From positions 1 through 42,530 of the forward strand of contig CAZPMT010000035.1 of assembly GCA_964587655.1 (NCBI GenBank): a stretch of 42,530 nucleotides of DNA, given 5' to 3'. This document shows, in pieces, positions 8,055 to 17,136 of this stretch. Origin of the DNA: CAZPMT01 sp964587655 (GTDB lineage Bacteria; Hydrogenedentota; Hydrogenedentia; Hydrogenedentales; SLHB01). Position 1 is the first letter of the stretch; each line of letters opens with the position of its first letter. Position numbers and translations under genes: made by a program. Below the pieces are notes generated by a model, which worked only from the letters and a program-made list of their open reading frames with translations, searched no databases and was not told the origin of the DNA.

Positions 8055-9905
8055 CTAATCCACTACGAAGCCGTCTTTCTCGAGCTCCTTCAGGAGTTCC
8101 GCGCGCGAGATCTTCGAATACGTTGCCACCAGGTGTGCGTCGACCGGCAAGAGGAACTTCTTGATCCGCCGCCGATGGAGCAGATCGGCGAGGACGAGCG
8201 GATCATCCGTCTCGAGTATCTGCAAGGTTTTCAGACGCACGCGCTTCACGCCGCCGCGCCAGTCGTCCAACGTGGTCATGACGTTCGCCGGCAGACTCCC
8301 TCCGCGATTGTGCGCCATAAGGAACTCGACAAACGCGTGACCGTCGTCCCCCTCCTGTAGCGCCCTCGTGAACGACTCCTTGCTCAGGCGATACACGGTT
8401 GCCTTTCCCGTACTCGAGCGTTCGGCGAACTGATCGAGGGGTACGGTCAGCAAGGGGTCCATGTCCTGCGTCGGCACCACGATGTCGAAGTTGGGCTGGA
8501 CAATGACCTCCGCTTTTCTGCGCGGAAACTTCGACGCGAGTCCCGCGGGGATTGGCGTATCCGTTCCCTTGCTCGACAGCAGGAACAGGCCCAGTTCCGT
8601 CACGCGGAACAGGCTCTCGTTGTCCTCTTCCGCCCGGTCCACCAGCCCAAGCCAAAGCAACGTCTCCTCGATGGACCGAACCAGCGCGCGCTCGGAATGG
8701 GCCGAAGCGCTTGGGCTCACGTAGTGCCAGTGTCCGCCCGAGCATCGCAGAACGGCCTGCTCGTCTTCCGATTGCAGCGCCATGGCGTACCGTACGCCTT
8801 CGACGCTGCGATACCATACGCCGGGCTTCAACTCTTCCAACAGCCGCGTCAGGAGATGCCTCGAGTAGGCCTCCTTCTCGGTCGACAACAGCCAATCGCA
8901 CAGAAGGCGGTGCCTCGATATCGGATCGAGTTTCAGCAACGGTTCGAGTTCGCCCGCGCTGAGACCGTTATCCACGCGGGCAAGCCATCCAACGCCCTGC
9001 GCCGCCCAAAGCCCCGTGTTCAACGAAGGCTCCACGTCTTCGGGACAGATCTCGCTGAGCCGCCGCCGATCTTCGCGGAACAGATCGCCGTCGCCGCGCA
9101 GACGGACCGGTTTCGCCGCCACGGCTGCCACGACGCGACAGATCTGATCTGAAAAACCGATCCCATGTGATTCGACGCGGGTCGGCGTGCCCCGGTGAGG
9201 TCTGAGATGCGGCTTCCTGTCCCCGTGATTCATCGAGGACTCGCGCCATTGGCGGATCTCGGAAAGAAGACCCACCGCGCGCACAAGCCGCTCCTCCGCA
9301 TCGAATCGGAACATCTCGAAGAGCGCCAATCCCCGGAACAACTCCCAAAGGCCCTGTTCCACCTCGTACTCGGAACCGCCGTGCGCGGTCCTGATGGCCG
9401 AGACCGACATCACCCCTTCCTTCGACTGCAACACGACGTCGAACAGCTCGCGCGACGTGGGGGAGAACCCGCGCGTCGCCACGTAGGTCACGATGGAATC
9501 GGGATGGATGTACCAGCGTTCAATAAGCTCCTCCACCACGAGCTTCTTGGTCGAAGGCCCATCCAGATCCACCATCTCCTCGAGTTGCCGGAACTCATGC
9601 GGACTGAGCGATTTCACGTGCCGGAACAGCGACGGCACATCTCCCCGATTCTCCAACCCGTTCGTGATCCGGTTGATCGCGTTGATCCCCTCCGCCGCGA
9701 TCTTAATCTTCGTGAGATCGGTAAAAAGAAACCGGTGGTTGATGTCCACCAGATACTCGACTTCCTCTTCCGTAATGTCGAGTTTCTTGGACAAGAACCT
9801 GACCGTCAAACCGGATCGGCTGTTGTTGGCCAACTCCCGCGCGATACGAAACGCGGGCCGGCTGATGCCCTCCATCGCGGCAACAACACTGGCCGCATGC
9901 CTCAT
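8055..9905 (-). CDS. Helicase-associated (XPB/Ssl2 N-terminal-like) domain protein without helicase motor
   Basis: 616 residues, cytoplasmic, no signal peptide. The C-terminal part, about 460-600, carries the helicase-associated pattern seen beside XPB/Ssl2-like helicases: VIVQPNFDIVVP, a run ending LDQFAERSSTGKATVYRLSKES, and a VMTTLDDW-type end. The N-terminus (about 10-90) looks like a winged-helix region. No Walker A, DEAD or other motor motif is visible, so this is a regulatory or nucleic-acid-binding relative, not a helicase. The ATG has GAGGG 7 nt upstream. It is monocistronic and divergent from the transporter at 10044. Function unknown. Confidence 0.7.
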   Translation of the reverse strand: MRHAASVVAAMEGISRPAFRIARELANNSRSGLTVRFLSKKLDITEEEVEYLVDINHRFLFTDLTKIKIAAEGINAINRITNGLENRGDVPSLFRHVKSLSPHEFRQLEEMVDLDGPSTKKLVVEELIERWYIHPDSIVTYVATRGFSPTSRELFDVVLQSKEGVMSVSAIRTAHGGSEYEVEQGLWELFRGLALFEMFRFDAEERLVRAVGLLSEIRQWRESSMNHGDRKPHLRPHRGTPTRVESHGIGFSDQICRVVAAVAAKPVRLRGDGDLFREDRRRLSEICPEDVEPSLNTGLWAAQGVGWLARVDNGLSAGELEPLLKLDPISRHRLLCDWLLSTEKEAYSRHLLTRLLEELKPGVWYRSVEGVRYAMALQSEDEQAVLRCSGGHWHYVSPSASAHSERALVRSIEETLLWLGLVDRAEEDNESLFRVTELGLFLLSSKGTDTPIPAGLASKFPRRKAEVIVQPNFDIVVPTQDMDPLLTVPLDQFAERSSTGKATVYRLSKESFTRALQEGDDGHAFVEFLMAHNRGGSLPANVMTTLDDWRGGVKRVRLKTLQILETDDPLVLADLLHRRRIKKFLLPVDAHLVATYSKISRAELLKELEKDGFVVD

Positions 9906-10085
9906 ACGCGAACCCTCGACAAGAAAGCCGCCCCAAATTCACAACCTCGCATTATAGACCACATCGGCCCGCTTGACAAGCATCTTGACGGCTTTTTCAC
10001 GCGGAAGGATTTGACCCGCTGCTTGACAAAATGCTAGAAAACCTTGCTACGTGGGCGATCATTCTTCTCTTGGGAGCCGTTAGCG
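9906..10085. promoter_or_regulatory. Divergent intergenic region with possible promoter elements
   Basis: About 140-180 bp between two divergently read genes. It holds two TTGACA-type hexamers reading rightward (around 9973 and at 10023-10028). The -10 partner for the second would be a poor TGCTAC or GCTACG. A promoter for the transporter is expected here, but the exact one is not clear. Confidence 0.3.
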
Positions 10086-12002
10086 GTGGGCGTCACCTTT
10101 CGCAGCATAGTCATCGGGCTCATTCTGATCCCGCTGAACTGTTTCTGGGTCGTGATCTCCGAGATCATGTGGTACTCCGGCGAACCTACCACCATCAGCC
10201 TCTTCTACAATGTCGTTTTCATCCTGACCCTCCTCATTCTCGGCAACCTTGTCGTGCGGAGGTTCAAGCCCGATTGGGCCCTGGCGCCCCCGGAGATCCT
10301 GGTCGTCTATACTATGCTCGCGATCGCCAGCGCCCTATGCGGGCACGACATGCTCCAGATCCTCGTCCCCATTCTCTCTCACCTCGACCGTTACGCTCCC
10401 CTCGAGGGCCGTTATCAGGAGATCCTCCCTTACGTCCCGGATTGGCTCGTGGTGAAGGATCAGACGTCTCTGCAAAGTGCCTACATCGGCCAGGAGTCGA
10501 TATACCGCCCGGAGAACTTTCTCCCCTGGCTCAAGCCCCTTGCGTGGTGGGGCGCCTTCGTGATCGCCCTTTGCGCCGTGCTCTGGGGGATGAACCTGAT
10601 CTTCCGCAAGCAGTGGACCGAGAACGAGAAGCTTTCATATCCCGTGATCCAAGTGCCGATGCTTTTAGCCACGGAACCGGGCATGCTCCTGCGCAACAAG
10701 CTTTTCTGGGGCGGGTTCGCCATCGCAGGGACGATTGACCTCGTGAACGGCCTCAACGTCCTGTATCCGCTCCTCCCGAAGATCCCCATCGTCCACATCT
10801 ACAACATCCAGCAGTTCTTCCCGGAGCGGCCCTGGTCCGACATGGGCGGAGGATGGATCTCGTTCTACCCGTTCGCCATCGGCATGTGTTTCTTTATGCC
10901 GACCGACCTGGCGTTCTCGTGCTGGTTCTTCTTCATCTTCTGGAAACTCGAGCGCGTGCTCGCGAGTTACATCGGCATTCACGGCATGCCCGGGTTTCCT
11001 TTTGTCGAGGAGCAGACCGCCGGCGGATACTACGCGATCGCGTTGATGGCGCTATGGGTTACCCGGCATCACTTCAAGCGATGTTTCTTCATACTCATCG
11101 GGAAACGGGTCGACCGCGAAACGCCGTGGGAACGCGAAGAGGTCCGCATTGCCGCCGTACTGCTCGCCGCCGGCTCCGCGTTCCTCATCTGGTTCTGTCT
11201 CCGCGCCGGCATGAATATCTGGATCATCCTCGTCTTCTTCGGTTTGTACCTGTTGATCTCGATCTCCGTCTCGCGCATGCGCGCCGAGCTCGGCCCACCC
11301 GCGCACGACTTGCACCAGATGGGGCCTCACATCCAGATCCTAAAGTTCCTGGGCATGTCGAATATGCGCCAGGACTACCCGAACGACCTCGCCATGTTCG
11401 GTTTCATGCAGTTCTTCAACCGGGCCTACCGAAGCCATCCCATGCCGCACGGCCTCGAAGCTTTTCGCATCGCGGAGCGCCTGAAAATGGACAACCGCCG
11501 CTACCTCATCGCGATGTTCGTGGCCATCATCGCGGGTATCGTCTGCGGTTTCTGGGCCATGCTCTGGGTGTTCAACAAGTACGGCGCCGCCGCCCAAGTC
11601 ATCGGCCCGGGCGAACACTTCGGGCGCGAGACATGGGAAGTCCTCGTGAACCGATGGTTCACCGCCCCGGAGATATGGCAATGGGAGCCGTTCTACGCCA
11701 TCGTGGCCGGGTGCGGGTTCTCGGTGGTTCTCGCGATCCTGCGGCTCAATTTCCACTGGTGGCCGTTCCATCCTGTGGGATTCGCCGTGAGCGGTTCGTG
11801 GTCGATGGAACAACTCTGGCTTTGCGTCCTTGTCGCCTGGGTCGTTAAAGTGCTCTTGCTCAAATACGGCGGAGCGAAGGCATACAAGCCCGTCGTCCCG
11901 TTTTTCGTTGGGCTGATCATGGGCGACTTCATGATCGGCAGCCTATGGAACATTTACGGAATAGTAATGGAGCGTCAGGTATACCATTTCTGGCCATATT
12001 GA
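10044..12002 (+). CDS. OPT-like multi-pass membrane transporter (DUF6785/DUF6784 type), first copy
   Basis: 652 residues, mostly hydrophobic, with about 12-14 membrane helices. The motif ENEKLSYPVIQVP near 195 matches the EKLxFP signature of oligopeptide-transporter (OPT) proteins, and RMRAELGPPAHDLHQMGP near 415 is the pattern I associate with DUF6785 proteins. Inferred role: transport of peptides or another organic solute across the inner membrane. The frame opens with TTG (10044); a GTG at 10086 preceded by GGGAG 9 nt away is an equally credible start and removes only 14 residues. The gene ends 7 bp before an IS200-type transposase and is followed further on by the M28-FtsX and second OPT-like genes, so all were probably one locus before the transposase arrived. 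Confidence 0.75.
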   Translation: MLRGRSFFSWEPLAVGVTFRSIVIGLILIPLNCFWVVISEIMWYSGEPTTISLFYNVVFILTLLILGNLVVRRFKPDWALAPPEILVVYTMLAIASALCGHDMLQILVPILSHLDRYAPLEGRYQEILPYVPDWLVVKDQTSLQSAYIGQESIYRPENFLPWLKPLAWWGAFVIALCAVLWGMNLIFRKQWTENEKLSYPVIQVPMLLATEPGMLLRNKLFWGGFAIAGTIDLVNGLNVLYPLLPKIPIVHIYNIQQFFPERPWSDMGGGWISFYPFAIGMCFFMPTDLAFSCWFFFIFWKLERVLASYIGIHGMPGFPFVEEQTAGGYYAIALMALWVTRHHFKRCFFILIGKRVDRETPWEREEVRIAAVLLAAGSAFLIWFCLRAGMNIWIILVFFGLYLLISISVSRMRAELGPPAHDLHQMGPHIQILKFLGMSNMRQDYPNDLAMFGFMQFFNRAYRSHPMPHGLEAFRIAERLKMDNRRYLIAMFVAIIAGIVCGFWAMLWVFNKYGAAAQVIGPGEHFGRETWEVLVNRWFTAPEIWQWEPFYAIVAGCGFSVVLAILRLNFHWWPFHPVGFAVSGSWSMEQLWLCVLVAWVVKVLLLKYGGAKAYKPVVPFFVGLIMGDFMIGSLWNIYGIVMERQVYHFWPY

Positions 12003-12570
12003 GACCGAGATGTCGACATACACGCAAATCATGTATCACATTATTTTCGGCACCAAAGCTCGTAAGCCGGTGCTGGGCCCAGGCAAGCGTGAGGAGTTTT
12101 TTCGTTACGTCTGGGGCATTTTGAAGAACAAGGGTTGCCATCTCTATCGCGTTGGCGGTGCTGATGACCACATTCATATCCTTACAAGTGTGCATCCCAC
12201 ATTGGCTCTGTCCGATCTAGTGAAGGACGTGAAGGTCAGCTCTTCCAAGTGGATCAGGGAGAACGATGTGTTCCCAGGGTTCACGCATTGGCAGGACGGT
12301 TACGGCGGTTTCACGATTTCGATAAAAGAAAAGGATGCGTTGATCGATTATATTAAGGGCCAGCCCGAACATCACAAGAAGGTCTCGTTCAAGGACGAGA
12401 TAAGACAGTTGTTGCGGGATGCAGGAGTCGAGTTCGATGAACGTTTTCTTGAATAGGACGGCGGAATCGGTTCGACCCCTTCAGGGTCGTGACACGGTGC
12501 AGCCTGTTACCGTGGGTTTCACCCACGGAAACGGACGCGCAAGAAACAACCCTGAAGGGGTTGAACAGAC
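12003..12570 (+). mobile_element. IS200/RAYT element with downstream cruciform REP
   Basis: Single-gene element: a Y1 transposase (12010-12456) and, downstream, a large imperfect inverted repeat. The outer arms 12471-12487 and 12549-12565 match at 16 of 17 positions (core accccttcagggt / accctgaaggggt). Inside them is a perfect 8-bp hairpin, CCGTGGGT-ttc-ACCCACGG (12510-12528). No hairpin is seen on the left, because the transporter stop codon is only 7 bp from the transposase ATG. The left boundary is therefore uncertain. Confidence 0.65.
12010..12456 (+). CDS. IS200-family / REP-associated tyrosine transposase
   Basis: 148-residue Y1 HUH transposase that cuts and rejoins single-stranded DNA at hairpins. 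The HUH motif is DDHIHIL near residues 56-62, and the catalytic tyrosine is the Tyr of DALIDYIKGQPEHHKK near 116. Length and the YIKxQPEHH context fit IS200/TnpA and REP-associated transposases (RAYTs). All key residues are present, so it may be active. By eye it is lower in G+C than its neighbours, consistent with transfer. It lies in the same direction as the transporters around it, with a REP-like structure immediately downstream. Confidence 0.9.
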   Translation: MSTYTQIMYHIIFGTKARKPVLGPGKREEFFRYVWGILKNKGCHLYRVGGADDHIHILTSVHPTLALSDLVKDVKVSSSKWIRENDVFPGFTHWQDGYGGFTISIKEKDALIDYIKGQPEHHKKVSFKDEIRQLLRDAGVEFDERFLE

Positions 12571-12585
12571 TGTAAGTACAAACTC

Positions 12586-15500
12586 TTGAAACGAATTACC
12601 CACATAGTTATCTGGACATTGTTTGGCGTGGCCGCTTTGCTGGTCGAGTTCTACGTCTCGAAGTGGGCGACGGAGACGGATAAGGACCCGGATTTGGCGG
12701 AGACCGTCTTGATTACGCCCGACCGGTATCAAGAGGTTGCCGCACGCATCACGCCGGACGGGTTGAAGCGCCACATCGACGCGCTGTCGGCGATTCCTTC
12801 CCGGCTGACGGGTACGGAAGGTTGTGAGCGTGCAGCCGCGTACGTCATTGAGCAGTTCCGGGCGCTCGGAGTGGGGGAGCCGCAGGTCGAGGAATTCCCG
12901 GTCGTCGTGCCCGTTTCGGGCCGGGCGGAACTTGTGACGCCCCGTGGCAAATTCCCGATTCATCCTATTTACCCCAACGGCGTCTGTCCCTCGGCGGTGT
13001 CAAAGGACGGTCTCAACACGAAACTCATTTACGCGGGCGGCGGTGGGTTGGCGGCGGTCGCGGGCAAGAAGCTTGACGGGGCCACCGTCGTAGTTGAGAC
13101 CGGCGCCCGCGAACAGTGGCTCTACCTGATCGATCTCGGCGCGCACGCGATCATCTTCGTCGAGAAGGAACGCCCGCCGCGCTACATGGCCAACATGACC
13201 CAAACCATGTCGCACCAGGACCTGCCTCGTTTCTGGATGACGCGCGACGAAGCCGCCCCGCTGTTGGCTCTGATCAAGTCCGAGGACCTCGATGCCACGC
13301 TCTTTTCCGACGCGCGATGGGAACAGCGCACCGGGAAGAACATCTGGGTCGAGATCCCCGGCGTCAGCACGGCCCCGCACAATAAGGAGGATTTCGTAAT
13401 CCTCGAGTCGTACTACGACAGCAGTTCTTTCGTCCCGGACCTCGCGCCCGGCGCCGAGCAGGCCTGCGGCGTGGCCACTCTTATCGAGCTGGGCAAGTTG
13501 ATCAAGGATCTGCGTTTCCAGAAACGGGTCCGGCTGCTGGCAACGGCGGGACATTTCCAGGCGCTCGAAGGAATCCGTCGCTACGCCTGGGAGCACGTCG
13601 GCCAATACGACGTTCCGCTTCGCGATGTCTCTCCGCGTGGCCACGCGGCGATGTTCGCACTCGACCTCTCCTCCGGCTCGCAGCGCGTCGGCCTTTTCTT
13701 CACCGGCAACTATTTCCAGCAGATGGTGAACAACCTCAAACCCCGCATGTCCGACCTCGGCCGTCGCGCCACGCAGTATGTCAACGAAATCGGCAAGGCC
13801 CTCGGCCGTCCCCCCGACTGGATGTTCGTGGACACGATCAATCCCGCCGTCGGAAAGGAATGGACCACCTATGTGCCATCGGGACTCGCGCTCGACCACG
13901 AAGCGGCCCTGCTTGCAGGCATTCCCGCACTCGCATTCGTAACAACCAATGACACCCGTTTTTTCGCGGCCACGCCGAGCGACACAGAGGTCAACATCGA
14001 CAACCTCGTGTCTCAAACACAGTTGCTCGCGTGTCTGCTTCCCAATGCGTTCAACGTCGAGGGGCGCTATCTGAAACGCTCGCTGCCACAGACGATCTGC
14101 GAGATCAAAGGCCGCTCCGTCTCCTTTGATCCGCGCGAGGGTTACCTGCCCTCGAAGCCCGTCAAGAACGCGATCGTCACAGCCCGGACACAGTTTGACT
14201 ACCAGTGGTACACGGGCGTGGCGAGCCGTCCAATGGCTATGGCCGACGACAAAGGCGAGTTCAAGTTTGTCGGTTTGGGGACCAGCAACGAAGTGCCCGC
14301 GCACACCAGCACGTTTGCCTTCGAGACGTTCCTTGTTGAAGACGGACACATCACATGGGCGCCCGATTTCGGACAGATGGGCCGCGAGAGCTACCCGACG
14401 ACCCTGTCGCTCGTTCAGAAAGAAATGGAGCTGATGTGCGTCGCGTTTCCGTGCAAGACGCTCGACCTCTACAACCTGATCGATCCGCGGAGCTACAACC
14501 TACTCAACTCGCTGGACGTTCTCGAAGCCGAGAGCAACAGCCACCCCGCCGTGTTTGGCAGCACGCTGGTCGAGACGGCCTGGCCGTGGCGGAGTTTCTT
14601 CTCGCCGACGGCTTCGCTCTTCGTTCAAGCCGACAAGCGGCTGAAGATCACCGCCGGGGCCGGCGCCGCGCAAAAGCGCATGCTGCTGCTGAACGTCCCC
14701 GAACGCAAGCCCGAAGGCCGGCTTTTCAACACGGGCTCCGGCTTCGACGTCGGCACGACGCCCGCGATTCACCACACGTATATCCAGAGCGCGAGCGACA
14801 TGTGGCGGTTGAACGAGTCTCGCATCGCCTTCTTCGGCGGCCACGGGATCGAGAACGCGCGAGTGAACACCCTGCACAAACTCGCCGGCGAGGCCCTCGA
14901 ACTGGCCAAGGAAGCGCTGAACAAGCTGGACTACCAAGAATACATGATACAGGCTCGACGCGCCCTCGGCCTCGAATCGCGCGCCTACCCCGACGTGCTA
15001 GGCATGGCGAACGACGTCGTCCGCGGACTTGTCTTTTACCTCGTCTTGCTTCTTCCCTTTGCGTTCGCGATGGAGCGGCTGTTCCTCGCCGGAAGACGCA
15101 TCGAGACTCGCATCCTCGGCATCGTGGGGGTCTTCGTCGCCATGTTCCTGGTGCTTCGCTTTACCCACCCGGCGTTTCAGATCGTGCTGAGCCCGATGGT
15201 TGTCTTGCTCGGTTTTTCCGTGGCGACGTTGTCCACGGTGATCATCTCGATCGTGATGTCGAAGCTCGAGGCCCTCGTGTCGAAACGGAAACTCGAGGAA
15301 CAGGGCGAGCACGAATCCGGCGTTCAGGCCATCAGCGGCTTCACGCTGGCCCTCGAACTCGGCATCGCGAACATGCGCCGCCGCCGGGCCCGCACGATCC
15401 TCACCAGCATTACACTTATCGTGCTGACGTTCTCGGTGTTGTCATTCGTGTCCGTCACGGCGCAACTTCGGACCCAGCGCTACGTCTACAAGGAAGGGGC

Positions 15501-17136
15501 CACTCCATATCAGGGCATCCTCCTCCGCACGAAGAACTGGGCGCCGTTCCCCTTTGAAACATATGCCTCGCTGCGCAACGAATTCGGCGCCGATTGCACG
15601 ATTGCTCCCCGGCGCTGGTACTACGGCGCGCTTATACTGAATCGTTCCTTTATCGACATCCAGAAAGGCGACGTTATCCGAGCCGTGAATTCGCTGCTTG
15701 GACTGACCGCCCAGGAAACCGAGTTCTTCAATATCAAGCCCGCACTAATCGGCAACAGCCGCTGGCTCGAACCTCACGTCGAGGGTGTTGAACCCCGCGA
15801 GGAAATCCTGTTGCCCATCAATCTCGTGATGGAATTCTCGGGGATAAGCTCCGAACAGCAAACAGGCGATCTTTCCGAAATCGAAAAGGTTCGCCTCGCC
15901 AATGCGTTCATCGGCCGGAAGGTCAATATGCTCGGCCGGGAGTTCGAGGTCATAGGCGTGTTCGACTGGGAGAAGATGAACGATCTCGTCGACATCGACG
16001 GCGAGCGTCTGACGCCCTATGACCCCGTCGAGATGGAGAAGAAGTTCATGGAGGAAGGCACGCCCGATCCCGAAGACGTCCAGCGTTACATCCACCACTC
16101 GTTCAAGGACGTGGCCATTACCAACGAGCGCGTTCTCGGCAATCTCGGTGGGGACCTTCGTTCCGTGGCCATCCTGCCTCACGATCCCAGCGAGATGGAA
16201 CCCCTGATCGAAAGCCTCGTGCGCCGTCTCGACTATATCCTCTTCGCGAATATGGGCGGCGTCCCGACGCTGCTGAGCAGCCGCAACGCCACGCGGATCT
16301 CGGAACTGTGGAACCTGCTTATCCTCATGGTGATTGCGGGCCTGATCGTCTTCAACACCATGCTCGGCTCCGTGTTCGAGCGCACGAAGGAGATCGGAAC
16401 GTACACCGCCCTCGGTATCGCGCCCTCGCACATCGGACGCCTGTTTCTGGTGGAAGCGGGCGTGTTCGCGATCCTCGGAGTCATGGCGGGCTACGTCTTC
16501 GGACAGACGGTCTCGCGCGCCGTCGCCATGGTGAACGTGCCCATCCTCAGCGACCTCGAACTAAACTACAGCTCGCTCGCGGGCGTCGGCGCGTGCGTAT
16601 TGGTGATGGGCATGGTCATCCTCTCGTCCATCTATCCCGCACGCAAGGCAAGCGAACTCGGCGTCCCCGATATCGAGCGGCGCTGGAAACTGCCGCCCAC
16701 GAAAGAAGCCCGGCTCACGCTCCAGTTGCCCTTCACCGTGTCGCTCAAAGAAGCCCCCGGTCTCGTCGCCTTTCTCAAGGAATATCTCGATTCGCACGTC
16801 GACGTCTCGGTGGGCAACTTCTACGTGGAGAACGTCAAGGCAGGACCGTCCCTTGTGGAAGGCAGGGGAACCGGCGTCACCGCCCAGTTCTGGCTGACGC
16901 CCTTCGACCTCGGTGTAAGCCAGTACACAACCTTCGCCATAATGCTCATGGAGGATATGCACGTCTGCGGCGTACAGGTGCACATCGAACGGCTGAGCGG
17001 CGATGCAAGTTCCTGGCGCCGCGCGAACAGCCACTTCATGACAAATATGCGCGGCCAGTTTCTGATCTGGCGCAACCTCACGCCCCAAGCGCGCGCCGAA
17101 TACGTTGAACGAGGAAAGGACTACGCATTCGCATGA
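12586..17136 (+). CDS. Fusion of M28 peptidase-like domain and FtsX-type ABC permease
   Basis: 1516 residues. N-terminal membrane anchor (about 4-27); an extracytoplasmic M28-like domain (about 55-490); a carboxypeptidase-regulatory-like segment (about 500-590); more extracytoplasmic sequence to 800; a block of helices about 808-905; a FtsX-type unit with a helix at about 937-957, an extracytoplasmic insert to 1235, and three helices about 1240-1350 including SVFERTKEIGTYTALGI; then a cytoplasmic tail of about 160 residues. The M28 metal site is mostly lost: the usual HYDS is YYDS (275-278), the Asp after GA is Glu (GAEQACG), the EE pair is HF (TAGHFQALEG), and the final His is missing in TPSDT. 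So it may bind but probably not cleave peptides. TTG start without a clear Shine-Dalgarno, 15-20 bp after a REP. No ABC ATPase gene is adjacent. Confidence 0.8.
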   Translation: MKRITHIVIWTLFGVAALLVEFYVSKWATETDKDPDLAETVLITPDRYQEVAARITPDGLKRHIDALSAIPSRLTGTEGCERAAAYVIEQFRALGVGEPQVEEFPVVVPVSGRAELVTPRGKFPIHPIYPNGVCPSAVSKDGLNTKLIYAGGGGLAAVAGKKLDGATVVVETGAREQWLYLIDLGAHAIIFVEKERPPRYMANMTQTMSHQDLPRFWMTRDEAAPLLALIKSEDLDATLFSDARWEQRTGKNIWVEIPGVSTAPHNKEDFVILESYYDSSSFVPDLAPGAEQACGVATLIELGKLIKDLRFQKRVRLLATAGHFQALEGIRRYAWEHVGQYDVPLRDVSPRGHAAMFALDLSSGSQRVGLFFTGNYFQQMVNNLKPRMSDLGRRATQYVNEIGKALGRPPDWMFVDTINPAVGKEWTTYVPSGLALDHEAALLAGIPALAFVTTNDTRFFAATPSDTEVNIDNLVSQTQLLACLLPNAFNVEGRYLKRSLPQTICEIKGRSVSFDPREGYLPSKPVKNAIVTARTQFDYQWYTGVASRPMAMADDKGEFKFVGLGTSNEVPAHTSTFAFETFLVEDGHITWAPDFGQMGRESYPTTLSLVQKEMELMCVAFPCKTLDLYNLIDPRSYNLLNSLDVLEAESNSHPAVFGSTLVETAWPWRSFFSPTASLFVQADKRLKITAGAGAAQKRMLLLNVPERKPEGRLFNTGSGFDVGTTPAIHHTYIQSASDMWRLNESRIAFFGGHGIENARVNTLHKLAGEALELAKEALNKLDYQEYMIQARRALGLESRAYPDVLGMANDVVRGLVFYLVLLLPFAFAMERLFLAGRRIETRILGIVGVFVAMFLVLRFTHPAFQIVLSPMVVLLGFSVATLSTVIISIVMSKLEALVSKRKLEEQGEHESGVQAISGFTLALELGIANMRRRRARTILTSITLIVLTFSVLSFVSVTAQLRTQRYVYKEGATPYQGILLRTKNWAPFPFETYASLRNEFGADCTIAPRRWYYGALILNRSFIDIQKGDVIRAVNSLLGLTAQETEFFNIKPALIGNSRWLEPHVEGVEPREEILLPINLVMEFSGISSEQQTGDLSEIEKVRLANAFIGRKVNMLGREFEVIGVFDWEKMNDLVDIDGERLTPYDPVEMEKKFMEEGTPDPEDVQRYIHHSFKDVAITNERVLGNLGGDLRSVAILPHDPSEMEPLIESLVRRLDYILFANMGGVPTLLSSRNATRISELWNLLILMVIAGLIVFNTMLGSVFERTKEIGTYTALGIAPSHIGRLFLVEAGVFAILGVMAGYVFGQTVSRAVAMVNVPILSDLELNYSSLAGVGACVLVMGMVILSSIYPARKASELGVPDIERRWKLPPTKEARLTLQLPFTVSLKEAPGLVAFLKEYLDSHVDVSVGNFYVENVKAGPSLVEGRGTGVTAQFWLTPFDLGVSQYTTFAIMLMEDMHVCGVQVHIERLSGDASSWRRANSHFMTNMRGQFLIWRNLTPQARAEYVERGKDYAFA

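Noticed and set aside
12457..12585. Intrinsic terminator after the transposase
   Set aside because: The structure is a large inverted repeat with an internal hairpin and no T-run, which fits a transposase-associated REP better.
13000..14349. 449-codon open frame antisense to the M28-FtsX gene
   Set aside because: No family pattern, typical high-GC shadow of a long real gene.
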